Shown here in pieces: positions 1 through 6,286 of a stretch of 11,508 bases of DNA. Every line of letters begins with the position of its first letter. Position 1 is the first letter of the stretch. The translations under genes and the position numbers were made by a program. This DNA is from Spirochaetaceae bacterium (GTDB taxonomy: Bacteria > Spirochaetota > Spirochaetia > Treponematales > Breznakiellaceae). Below the pieces are notes generated by a model, which was given only the letters and a program-made list of their open reading frames with translations, ran no database searches and was not told the DNA's origin. The stretch spans positions 1-11,508 of the forward strand of contig JAIRZA010000116.1 of NCBI GenBank assembly GCA_031267475.1, given 5' to 3'.

Positions 1-1
1 G

Positions 2-85
2 GCACGGCAAGGTTCTGATTACTTTCGTGCCACCAAAGACATCCTCGTAGATTGCGCCGCTGGCTCAACGCGCTTTGCGCGTTGA
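2..85 (+). pseudogene. 3' end of an unidentified gene running into repeat copy 1
   Basis: One + strand frame is open from the left edge to a TGA at 83-85 and encodes 27 residues, starting ARQGSDYFRATKDIL. The other two + frames stop at 16-18 and 48-50. The last eight or so residues and the stop lie inside the first hairpin of the palindromic repeat, the same arrangement as at the end of the glycosyltransferase at 7110-8210. I do not recognise the product and the fragment is too short to assign. It could be the repeat-truncated end of a real gene or chance. That the repeat supplies the stop is directly visible; that the frame is coding is inference. Confidence 0.25.
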
Positions 86-235
86 GCTCCGGAGTTTGCG
101 CGTAGCGCAAACTCCACTGCCTTTGTTGTATGAGAGACTCGCGGTATGCCGCCGCGTAGCGGATGTGAAACCCGCTGGCGGGCGCGTAGCGGATAGAAGC
201 CCGCTGGCGGGTGGGCGGGCGGGGGTAGCGGGTAA
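61..235. repeat. Palindromic composite repeat, copy 1
   Basis: A string of inverted repeats shared with copies at 8185-8340 and 9123-9217. Hairpin A (63-87) has a perfect 11-bp stem with loop TTT. Hairpin B (91-115) has a perfect 11-bp stem with loop GTA. A shared stretch with a GACTCGCGG core follows at 136-144, then a near-duplicate 28-29 nt unit (154-182 and 184-211), each unit ending in CCCGCTGGCGGG. The copy ends in a G-quadruplex motif at 209-225. It has no coding capacity of its own; reading frames through it are by-products of the palindromes. It behaves like a REP/BIME-type interspersed element placed between genes. Confidence 0.8.
209..225 (+). other. G-quadruplex motif upstream of leuB
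   Basis: The + strand reads GGG-T-GGG-C-GGG-C-GGGGG, four G-runs with single-base loops, the most stable class of intramolecular quadruplex. It ends 35 nt before the leuB ATG, just upstream of where a -35 box would lie (226-231), so a structure here could affect leuB transcription. The motif is visible in the sequence; any regulatory role is inferred. Confidence 0.6.
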
Positions 236-248
236 CGGTGCAATACAT

Positions 249-260
249 TATATTAATAAC
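249..260 (+). promoter_or_regulatory. Putative leaderless -10 element of leuB
   Basis: TATATT at 249-254 (5 of 6 match to TATAAT) is followed by six nucleotides and then the leuB ATG at 261, which puts the expected transcription start on or next to the A of ATG. There is no purine-rich Shine-Dalgarno site in the preceding 20 nt. The -35 position (226-231, TAGCGG) is a poor match. The same geometry occurs at nagB and cutC. Confidence 0.45.
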
Positions 261-1400
261 ATGAACTACACAATAGCGTTAACGCCGGGCGACGGCATAG
301 GACCCGAAGTTACATCCAAAGCCGTAGACATCTTAGAAACCATAGGCGACAAATTCGGACACACCTTTAATTTCATCGAACTAGAAGCAGGCGGGCGCGC
401 CATAGATTCAACAGGCGAACCACTAAGCGCCGCAACACTAGAAATAGCGCGACAATGCGACGCGCTGCTCTTAGGCGCAGTAGGCGGACCAAAATGGGAA
501 AACCTACCCGGAAACCTGCGACCAGAACGAGCATTACTCGGCCTTCGAGCCGGACTCGGCGTATTCGCGAACCTGCGACCCGCGACACTACTACCACAAC
601 TCAAAGACGCCTGCCCGCTAAAAGACGAAGTCCTAACAGCCAGCAACCCGGAAGGCAAACCAAATTTCGACATACTAATCGTACGCGAACTCACCGGAGG
701 AATATACTTCGGCGAACACGGACGAGACGGAGACGGAAAAAACGCCGCGTCATCAGCCTTTGACACAGAACGCTATACCCGCGCCGAAATCGAACGAGTA
801 TTACACACAGCCTACAACGCAGCCTCAAAACGCCGCGGAAAACTCTGCCTCGTTGACAAAGCAAACGTACTCGAATCCTCACGCTTTTGGCGAGAAATAA
901 CAACAGAAACAGCCGCCGAATACAAAAACATCGAAACCACATACATGTACGTTGACAACTGCGCCATGCAGCTCATACGCGCCCCCGGACAATTCGACGT
1001 AATCGTTACATCGAACATCTTCGGCGACATACTCTCAGACGAAGCATCCGTACTATCCGGCTCCATAGGAATGTTAGCCTCGGCAAGCATAGGCGCAAAA
1101 AGCGCCGGCAGAAAATACCCCGCTGGAATGTACGAACCAATACACGGATCCGCGCCGGACATCGCCGGAAAAGACATAGCAAACCCGCTTGCCGCAATAC
1201 TCTCCGCCGCAATGATGCTGCGCTACTCATTTTCACTCGAAAAAGAAGCGCTGGCAATAGAAAACGCCGTAAGCAAAACCCTTGACAGCGGACTCCGCAC
1301 CAAAGACATAGCAAGCCGGACAAAAGGAACAACAAATGAAAAAATCGTAGGCACAAACGCAATCGCCGCCGCAGTAGTCAAAACACTGGAAAACGAATGA
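261..1400 (+). CDS. leuB: 3-isopropylmalate dehydrogenase
   Basis: NAD-dependent oxidative decarboxylation of 3-isopropylmalate to 2-oxoisocaproate, a cytoplasmic step of leucine biosynthesis. The 379-residue protein is close to family length (350-370). It opens MNYTIALTPGDGIGPEV, the family N-terminus, which fixes the start at 261 even though the frame stays open upstream through the repeat. Substrate-binding arginines are visible in LGLRAGLGVFANLRP (R96, R106) and VRELTGGIYF (R142, Y149). K200 (LVDKANV), D232, D256 and D260 (NIFGDILSDE) supply catalytic and metal-binding positions, and HGSAPDIAGK (295-304) forms the nucleotide-binding region. No Shine-Dalgarno is visible. No other leu gene is in the window, so leuB is separated from the rest of its pathway, at least on this side. 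The coding strand is A- and C-rich with many A-ending codons. Confidence 0.96.
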   Translation: MNYTIALTPGDGIGPEVTSKAVDILETIGDKFGHTFNFIELEAGGRAIDSTGEPLSAATLEIARQCDALLLGAVGGPKWENLPGNLRPERALLGLRAGLGVFANLRPATLLPQLKDACPLKDEVLTASNPEGKPNFDILIVRELTGGIYFGEHGRDGDGKNAASSAFDTERYTRAEIERVLHTAYNAASKRRGKLCLVDKANVLESSRFWREITTETAAEYKNIETTYMYVDNCAMQLIRAPGQFDVIVTSNIFGDILSDEASVLSGSIGMLASASIGAKSAGRKYPAGMYEPIHGSAPDIAGKDIANPLAAILSAAMMLRYSFSLEKEALAIENAVSKTLDSGLRTKDIASRTKGTTNEKIVGTNAIAAAVVKTLENE

Positions 1401-1442
1401 CACCAGCCGCCAAACCCCGCCGCGCATAACAAAAGAGCAAAT

Positions 1443-3170
1443 ATGCGGACATCAGATTTACTCATTTCACAACACAACACCTTGCCAAAACCACCCGTTT
1501 TGGCAATAAAGCGCTGTATTTTTTGCCTGTCCCTCGCCGCCGGCATACTCTTATACACCGAAAACGCCCACACCATCGATTTTTTTGACGACACCAGCGC
1601 CGAAGAACTCGCGCAAACCATCATCGACACAATGAGCGATGAAGACGCGCTTGCGCAAACATTCATGCTAGGCTGGCGCGACATCGCAGGCGCTCCCTCC
1701 GCGCTAATACAAGAATGGATAAACCGGCGGCACATAGGCGCAGTCAAAGTCTTCGGATGGAACACAGCCGGCACACAGCAACTCGCCCGCAACATAGGCG
1801 TTTTTCAAGGCTTAGCGGCGCGAAACCCATACACAATACCACTCTTTGTCGCCACCGACCAAGAAGGCGGACTAGTCCGCCACGTCAAAGGCGACACAAT
1901 CGACACACCCGGCGCAATGGCAATAGGAGCGTCAGGCTTCCCGGAAGACGCATATAAATCCGGCTATTACATAGGACGAGAACTAGCCACACTAGGCATA
2001 AACATGAATTTCGCGCCAACCGTAGACCTTTACACGAACCACAGCTCAGTGCTAATAGGCCCCCGCTCCTTTGGCGACTACCCCGAATACGCCGGAGTCA
2101 TGGGAATAGCATTTGCGAAAGGACTATTAGCGACAGGCGTAATCCCAACAGCCAAGCACTTCCCCGGACACGGAGACACAGAACTCGACTCTCACGGCGT
2201 GCTGCCCAGCATAGACGCATCATTTGAAACACTATGGGGACGCGAACTAATCCCGTACCGCATGATGGCGAAAGAGCGAATGCCGGCCGTGATGAGCGGA
2301 CACATCGCCTTTCCGAATACAGAAGCCGCCAAAGACCCCGCCTCGCTGTCGCCCTGGTTTCTGGGAGAAGTGCTCAGAAACAGAATAGGCTTCAAAGGCA
2401 TCGTAATAACAGACGACATGATAATGAACGGCGCAACCATGAGCACCGGCAGCCTGTCGCTCGCCGTAAAACAAGCCCTGCTTGCCGGAAACGATGTCAT
2501 AATGATGAGCAGCACACCAGCTTTGGACGACCCAGTCTGGGTAAACCTGCTGCAAGCCATGCGCGCGGAACCCGAATTCAAACAACGGGTACGAGACGCC
2601 GCCCGCCGCATTATAGCAGTAAAACTGCAATACCTGCGCGGGAAGAACGCCGTACCGCTAACACCCAACATGGAAAAAGTACGCAACGAAATACCCGACA
2701 AAGAAGGCGCGGCGTTTTTCCAAGATTTAGCGGCGCGTTCCGTTACATTAATCAAAGACAACAGCGCCCTGCTCCCGCTCACAAACGAAAAAGCCGGACG
2801 CTTATTTTTAGCAGGCCAAAACCTTGATTTTTTCACACTAGGCAAAAAATACTTTAACGACGTGTCCTCTTACTGGTACAACACACCAGTTTCGGACGAC
2901 CTAATGAGACGAGCCGCGCGCGCCGACACCATAATTTTTTACCTTTCCAACAGCGAGGGAATAGAAGTGCTCCGCAGATTCCGCCCGCTTGGAAAAAAAA
3001 TCATCGTATTTTCCGTACTAAGCCCGGCATATATCAACGATGTACCTTGGGTCGACGCGGCCATCGCCGTTTACAGCAGCTCCGCCGACTCGCTTTTAGC
3101 CGGATTTTCCGCGCTTTTAGGGAAAATCCCCGCCCAAGGAGCAGTCCCATTCGCGCTGAACGCCCGCTGA
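1443..3170 (+). CDS. nagZ: Glycoside hydrolase family 3 beta-N-acetylhexosaminidase (NagZ type), exported
   Basis: Predicted to cleave terminal beta-linked N-acetylglucosamine from peptidoglycan or chitin fragments. The GH3 N-terminal barrel spans about 55-400. KHFPGHGDTELDSH (238-251) is the hallmark of the NagZ-like branch; D249 and H251 form the Asp-His acid/base dyad known in Bacillus NagZ. D324 in ITDDM is the expected nucleophile. A C-terminal GH3 domain starts near 428 (ARSVTLIKDN), giving a two-domain layout like the Bacillus enzyme, here 575 residues. Residues 24-39 form a hydrophobic stretch after KR, consistent with a signal peptide with a long n-region or a signal anchor, so it probably acts outside the cytoplasm. 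It starts 42 bp after leuB and has only a weak AAAGAG site. The nearby nagB-nagA operon supports GlcNAc recycling. Exact substrate is unproven; another GH3 hexosaminidase activity is the alternative. Confidence 0.9.
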   Translation: MRTSDLLISQHNTLPKPPVLAIKRCIFCLSLAAGILLYTENAHTIDFFDDTSAEELAQTIIDTMSDEDALAQTFMLGWRDIAGAPSALIQEWINRRHIGAVKVFGWNTAGTQQLARNIGVFQGLAARNPYTIPLFVATDQEGGLVRHVKGDTIDTPGAMAIGASGFPEDAYKSGYYIGRELATLGINMNFAPTVDLYTNHSSVLIGPRSFGDYPEYAGVMGIAFAKGLLATGVIPTAKHFPGHGDTELDSHGVLPSIDASFETLWGRELIPYRMMAKERMPAVMSGHIAFPNTEAAKDPASLSPWFLGEVLRNRIGFKGIVITDDMIMNGATMSTGSLSLAVKQALLAGNDVIMMSSTPALDDPVWVNLLQAMRAEPEFKQRVRDAARRIIAVKLQYLRGKNAVPLTPNMEKVRNEIPDKEGAAFFQDLAARSVTLIKDNSALLPLTNEKAGRLFLAGQNLDFFTLGKKYFNDVSSYWYNTPVSDDLMRRAARADTIIFYLSNSEGIEVLRRFRPLGKKIIVFSVLSPAYINDVPWVDAAIAVYSSSADSLLAGFSALLGKIPAQGAVPFALNAR

Positions 3171-4024
3171 CAAACAAGACGGAGAAATTCCCGCTTCGCC
3201 GCTGGTGGAAAGCCCATGAAATTGAACGCATCTGGCCAGAAACCCTGCTAAAATCGAAAGAAATCTACTACGTGGCAGCCTGTTCCCGCTTTCAAACACT
3301 CAACTTTATCAAGGACCACGCATGGGTCTTAACCTCCGGCGGAACAGGAGCAAGCGCCATGCTGCTGCATAGCAAAGGCTCTTTATTTCCCGTATTCAAC
3401 GGAAAAACAGACATACCGCCGCCATTTTTCCTTGAACGGGCGCTTAAAAACATCACACTGTATTCACTGCAAGGATTGGCTGACGAAGTAAAAACACTCG
3501 AAGCCATGCTTTCACCCCTAGGAATCACCGCCCGCGAAACCTTAAATTTCAAACTAATGACACTGGAACACCCCCCGCAGTCCGTAAAACTACCCAAAGG
3601 ACTATCGTTCCGCCACGCCGAAAGAAAAGACATAGACGAACTATTGCCGTTGCAAGCCGCCTACGAAGAAGAAGAAGTACTGCCGCTGGGAGCAATCTTA
3701 GACATCCGCGTCTGCCGGCATAACCTTGAACGGATAATCACAAAAGAAAAATCCCTTGTAGCGCTGATAGACGGACACATCATCGGAAAAATCAACACAA
3801 ACGCCAAATCATATTCCCGCAGCCAAATCGGAGGCGTATACGTCCTGCCGGAACATCGAGGCAAAGGCGTAGCCAGCAGCCTGACAGCCGTCTTTTGCAG
3901 CCTCTTACTCTCGGAAAACAAAGGGATTAATCTTTTTGTCAATGTAAACAACACCAGCGCGCGCAAAGCGTACCTCCGCTGCGGATTCAAAGATTTATCG
4001 GACTATCGAATCGTATACATTTGA
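3149..4024 (+). CDS. GNAT-family acetyltransferase, two-domain
   Basis: Predicted acetyl-CoA-dependent N-acetyltransferase of unknown substrate. The C-terminal half (about 3600-4021) is a GNAT fold: LSFRHAERKDIDELLPL opens it, and GGVYVLPEHRGKGVASSL is motif A with the pyrophosphate-binding loop. Residues near the end (NVNNTSARKAYLRCGF) match motif B. The N-terminal half contains YYVAACSRF and HAWVLTSGG, an upstream domain I associate with spirochaete GNAT proteins (from memory). The start is uncertain. The frame is open from ATG 3047, but that region is clearly GH3 coding sequence in another frame. AAGGAG at 3136-3141 lies 7 nt before ATT at 3149, a rare start; CTG 3167, overlapping the GH3 TGA, or GTG 3272 are alternatives. 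The overlap with the GH3 gene suggests translational coupling. The TGA stop sits on the edge of a MITE-like element. Confidence 0.85.
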   Translation: MRAERPLTNKTEKFPLRRWWKAHEIERIWPETLLKSKEIYYVAACSRFQTLNFIKDHAWVLTSGGTGASAMLLHSKGSLFPVFNGKTDIPPPFFLERALKNITLYSLQGLADEVKTLEAMLSPLGITARETLNFKLMTLEHPPQSVKLPKGLSFRHAERKDIDELLPLQAAYEEEEVLPLGAILDIRVCRHNLERIITKEKSLVALIDGHIIGKINTNAKSYSRSQIGGVYVLPEHRGKGVASSLTAVFCSLLLSENKGINLFVNVNNTSARKAYLRCGFKDLSDYRIVYI

Positions 4025-4172
4025 GGCTGTTCCAAAACTTCAGTTTTTGGGGAGACAAGCAAAGCTTGTCCAGCAACTTATGAAAACCGCAGTTTTGTCG
4101 TCATCATGACGCGCCCATAGGGCGAAAAACTGCAAGGGACTGTTACAAAATAACCGATTTTGGAACAGGCTC
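4023..4172. mobile_element. MITE-like element with terminal inverted repeats
   Basis: A 150-bp element bounded by GAGGCTGTTCCAAAA (4023-4037) and its reverse complement at 4158-4172 (14 of 15 match). It is flanked by ATTT on both sides (4019-4022 and 4173-4176), consistent with a 4-bp target duplication. It has no ORF. Internally it is packed with perfect small palindromes: 4054-4070 (7-bp stem), 4083-4096 (5 bp), 4099-4111 (6 bp), 4112-4124 (5 bp), plus an 8-bp outer pairing of 4041-4048 with 4125-4132. The last two bases of the acetyltransferase TGA are the first two bases of the element, so insertion appears to have set the present stop. No transposase carrying matching ends is in the window. 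Confidence 0.7.
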
Positions 4173-4223
4173 ATTTATTTTATAAAAATATTTTTACATA
4201 ATAAATACACTGCATTATGCTGT

Positions 4224-4251
4224 AAAAAACAAATAAGCCGGCTCATTTGTT
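4224..4251 (-). terminator. Intrinsic terminator of the nagB-nagA operon
   Basis: Read on the minus strand, AACAAAT-G-AGCC pairs with GGCT-T-ATTTGTT as a nearly loopless inverted repeat with one G-U pair, then runs straight into six Ts (4229-4224). The G-U pair exists only in the minus-strand transcript (A-C mismatch on the other), which supports use in the nagA direction. Confidence 0.65.
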
Positions 4252-4254
4252 CCT

Positions 4255-4276
4255 GCGCGTCTGGAAACAGACGCGC
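4255..4276. terminator. Stable hairpin downstream of nagA
   Basis: A perfect 9-bp stem, GCGCGTCTG with CAGACGCGC, closes a 4-nt loop (GAAA on the + strand, TTTC on the minus strand). It lies 31 nt past the nagA stop and just before the T-tailed inverted repeat at 4224-4251. The two together probably form a tandem terminator or 3'-end stabiliser of the nagBA transcript. No T-run follows this hairpin itself. Confidence 0.55.
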
Positions 4277-4306
4277 CTCCGGCTCTTCTGCATAACCATC
4301 GTTTTC

Positions 4307-5464
4307 TTAACGTATCAGAGCGCCGGCTATTATTATATGTTGTATCTCGAATTTATCATTAAACACCGTAATATCGGCGTCGTACCCAGGAGTTATCTGC
4401 CCTTTGGAGGCGTAACCCATCACTTGGGCCGGATTTGCGGTAGCGCAGCGCACAGCGTCTACCAGCGGGAAATCAAAGCGAACCAGATTTTGCACACCGC
4501 GTATCATCGTAAGCGCCGAACCCGCTATTACGCCGTCCGACGCCCGGCAAAAACAGCCGCCTTCAAATTTGACCTCCTCGCCGTTTGCGATAAGCATACC
4601 AGCCTGCTGCCCGGACGGTTTAAGCGCGTCCGTTACCAGCACTATCTTGCTCATCGGTTTTACGCGCATCAGCAGCTTGAACAAATCAGGGTGAACGTGT
4701 ACACCGTCCGCGATAATTTCGCACGACATATCGTAGTGGATTAGCACAGCGCCCGCGGCTCCGGGGTCGTGGTGATTCATCTGGCGCATTGCGTTGAATA
4801 AATGCGTAGCGTGCATGATTCCGGCCTGAATACCCTCAACCATGTTTGAATATAGCGCGTTGGTGTGCCCCGCCTGCAACACAATACCTTTTTTACGGCA
4901 GACAAGCGCAAGCTCGTGCATATGCTTAATTTCGGGAGCGACCGTCATATTGACTATATGCCCCTCCGACGCCTCCCACAGACGCTCGAATAAATCAATG
5001 TCCACAGGTTTTATTGTTTCAGGACGCTGAACACCCATCTTTTCGGACGATAAAAACGGACCCTCAAGATGAATCCCCATGATACGCGCCCCGCTCTCTT
5101 TCCCTATCGCTTTTGTTATCGCCCGTATCGCTTTTATCATGTTATCTTCACTTGACGGGTACAAAGTCGGATTGAACGCGCTCACGCCGCATTCGGCAAG
5201 ACCGCGGGACATTTCAAGAATCGAGTCGGGATCGTTGTCCTCCGTGCCGTAACCGCCGTATCCGTGTATATGAGTGTCAATAAAACCCGGAACGATGTAC
5301 GCCCCGTTCACATCTATAAGACGAGTATCGCTTGAGAATTTTTTTTGCTCAAACCTTTTTTGGTTGAAAACATCCGCGATTTTGGAGTCTTTTATCAAAA
5401 CGGCGCACTGCTTCAATGCGGACGAGCCGTGAATCAGTGTGCCGTTATACAGGCAAAGAGACAT
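4307..5464 (-). CDS. nagA: N-acetylglucosamine-6-phosphate deacetylase
   Basis: Hydrolyses GlcNAc-6-P to glucosamine-6-P and acetate in the cytoplasm, feeding NagB. At 385 residues it is normal length for this amidohydrolase family. Visible motifs in order: GFIDTHIHGYGG with H65 and H67; HLEGPFL with metal-ligand E134; QAGHT with H200; HATHLFNAM with H221; IADGVHVHPD; VLVTDA with the catalytic Asp D279; and GSAL (315-318). It retains both the HxH pair and E134. The start at 5464 is supported by AGGA (5475-5472) 7 nt upstream. It begins 12 nt after the nagB stop, so the two form one minus-strand operon with nagB first, and an intrinsic terminator follows. Confidence 0.96.
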   Translation of the reverse strand: MSLCLYNGTLIHGSSALKQCAVLIKDSKIADVFNQKRFEQKKFSSDTRLIDVNGAYIVPGFIDTHIHGYGGYGTEDNDPDSILEMSRGLAECGVSAFNPTLYPSSEDNMIKAIRAITKAIGKESGARIMGIHLEGPFLSSEKMGVQRPETIKPVDIDLFERLWEASEGHIVNMTVAPEIKHMHELALVCRKKGIVLQAGHTNALYSNMVEGIQAGIMHATHLFNAMRQMNHHDPGAAGAVLIHYDMSCEIIADGVHVHPDLFKLLMRVKPMSKIVLVTDALKPSGQQAGMLIANGEEVKFEGGCFCRASDGVIAGSALTMIRGVQNLVRFDFPLVDAVRCATANPAQVMGYASKGQITPGYDADITVFNDKFEIQHIIIAGALIR

Positions 5465-5476
5465 ATCGCCGTCCTA

Positions 5477-6220
5477 TCAAGAAGCCGGAAAAAGCGAAAG
5501 CGCCGCGCCGTCCGCCGCAAGAATGACATTCCGGTGCAGTTGTAGAACCGACGCGGGAACACGCGGAGTTATCGGGCCAAAGAAGGCTTCTTTAAGAATC
5601 TCCGCCTTTTCGCCGCCGCTTACAATCAACAAAACCACAGCCGCGTTCATAATCGTGCCAATACCCATAGTAAACGCCGCGCGGGGAACATCTTCCGCCC
5701 GCTTAAAAAAACGTTTATTCGCTTCGATTGTTTTTTGCGCAAGATTTACAAGATGTGTTTTTGCCGGAAATTCGTCTGACGGCTCGTTAAAACCTATATG
5801 ACCGTTATGCCCGATGCCGATAAGCTGCAAGTCGATACCGCCCAGATGCTCAATAATATAATTATAGTGTTTGCACTCCTCCTCCGGGTCGGCGGCCAGC
5901 CCGTTGGGGACATAAGTATTATCAACATTGATATTTACACGGGAAAAAAGATGCTTTTGCATGAAGTAACGGTAACTTTGCTCATCATCCGGCGCGAGCC
6001 ACTGGTATTCGTCCAGATTTACAGTTTTAGCGCGCGAGAAATCAACATCTCCGCTCTCGTAAGCCTTCGCCAAAATATCATAAAGACCAACCGGCGAAGA
6101 ACCGGTGGCCAAACCCAATACGCTTTCCGGCTTTACCGTAAGCTGAGACTGAATAACGGAGGCCGCCTTCCGGCTCATATCGTTATAATCAGCGCCTTTA
6201 TATATCCGTAAATTGTTCAT
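5477..6220 (-). CDS. nagB: Glucosamine-6-phosphate deaminase
   Basis: Converts glucosamine-6-P to fructose-6-P and ammonia, the entry of amino sugars into glycolysis. The 247-residue protein carries LATGSSPVGLYD (37-48), the catalytic loop NLDEY (68-72, D70) and GIGHNGHIGFNEP (135-147, H141, E146). It lacks the C-terminal extension of the 266-residue E. coli enzyme and resembles the shorter Bacillus type, so the E. coli allosteric site is probably absent (inference). The frame extends to a TTG at 6238, but the family N-terminus (MNNLRIYKG) and the promoter geometry favour ATG 6220: a perfect TATAAT ends exactly 6 nt before it and there is no Shine-Dalgarno, so the mRNA is probably leaderless. 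Confidence 0.95.
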   Translation of the reverse strand: MNNLRIYKGADYNDMSRKAASVIQSQLTVKPESVLGLATGSSPVGLYDILAKAYESGDVDFSRAKTVNLDEYQWLAPDDEQSYRYFMQKHLFSRVNINVDNTYVPNGLAADPEEECKHYNYIIEHLGGIDLQLIGIGHNGHIGFNEPSDEFPAKTHLVNLAQKTIEANKRFFKRAEDVPRAAFTMGIGTIMNAAVVLLIVSGGEKAEILKEAFFGPITPRVPASVLQLHRNVILAADGAALSLFPAS

Positions 6221-6255
6221 ACTAGAATTATAATACAATTACGCCGAGCTTGCAA
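6221..6255 (-). promoter_or_regulatory. nagBA promoter, leaderless geometry
   Basis: On the minus strand: -35 TTGCAA (6255-6250; 4 of 6 to consensus), a 17-bp spacer, a perfect -10 TATAAT (6232-6227), then TCTAGT and the nagB ATG at 6220. The expected start of transcription is the A of the ATG. TTGCAA is its own reverse complement and also serves as a -35 candidate for cutC on the other strand. Confidence 0.7.
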
Positions 6256-6286
6256 TATTTTGTCCACGCGGAGTATTATTAACACC
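6250..6286 (+). promoter_or_regulatory. cutC promoter, leaderless geometry, shares -35 with nagB
   Basis: TTGCAA (6250-6255), an 18-bp spacer, TATTAT (6274-6279; 5 of 6 to TATAAT), seven nucleotides, then ATG 6287. No Shine-Dalgarno is present in the short remaining leader. The same six bases act as the -35 candidate of the divergent nagB promoter, so the two promoters should exclude or couple to each other. Confidence 0.55.

Noticed and set aside
75..260. Upstream extension of leuB from an ATG at 75
   Set aside because: The extra 62 residues are encoded by the palindromic repeat and do not resemble LeuB; the family N-terminus begins at 261.
2192..2845. Long minus-strand and plus-strand frames inside the GH3 gene
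   Set aside because: Frames antisense or shifted to a well-conserved enzyme; their length follows from the skewed codon use of the gene.
4247..4744. Plus-strand open frame opposite the end of nagA
   Set aside because: It lies antisense to conserved NagA motifs, and its peptide has no recognisable domain.
6221..6238. TTG start for nagB at 6238
   Set aside because: It would place the perfect TATAAT inside the coding sequence, and the family N-terminus starts at ATG 6220.
4025..6280. Replication origin at the skew flip
   Set aside because: I saw no cluster of TTATCCACA-like DnaA boxes and no dnaA, dnaN or gyr genes, so only the skew change is reported.
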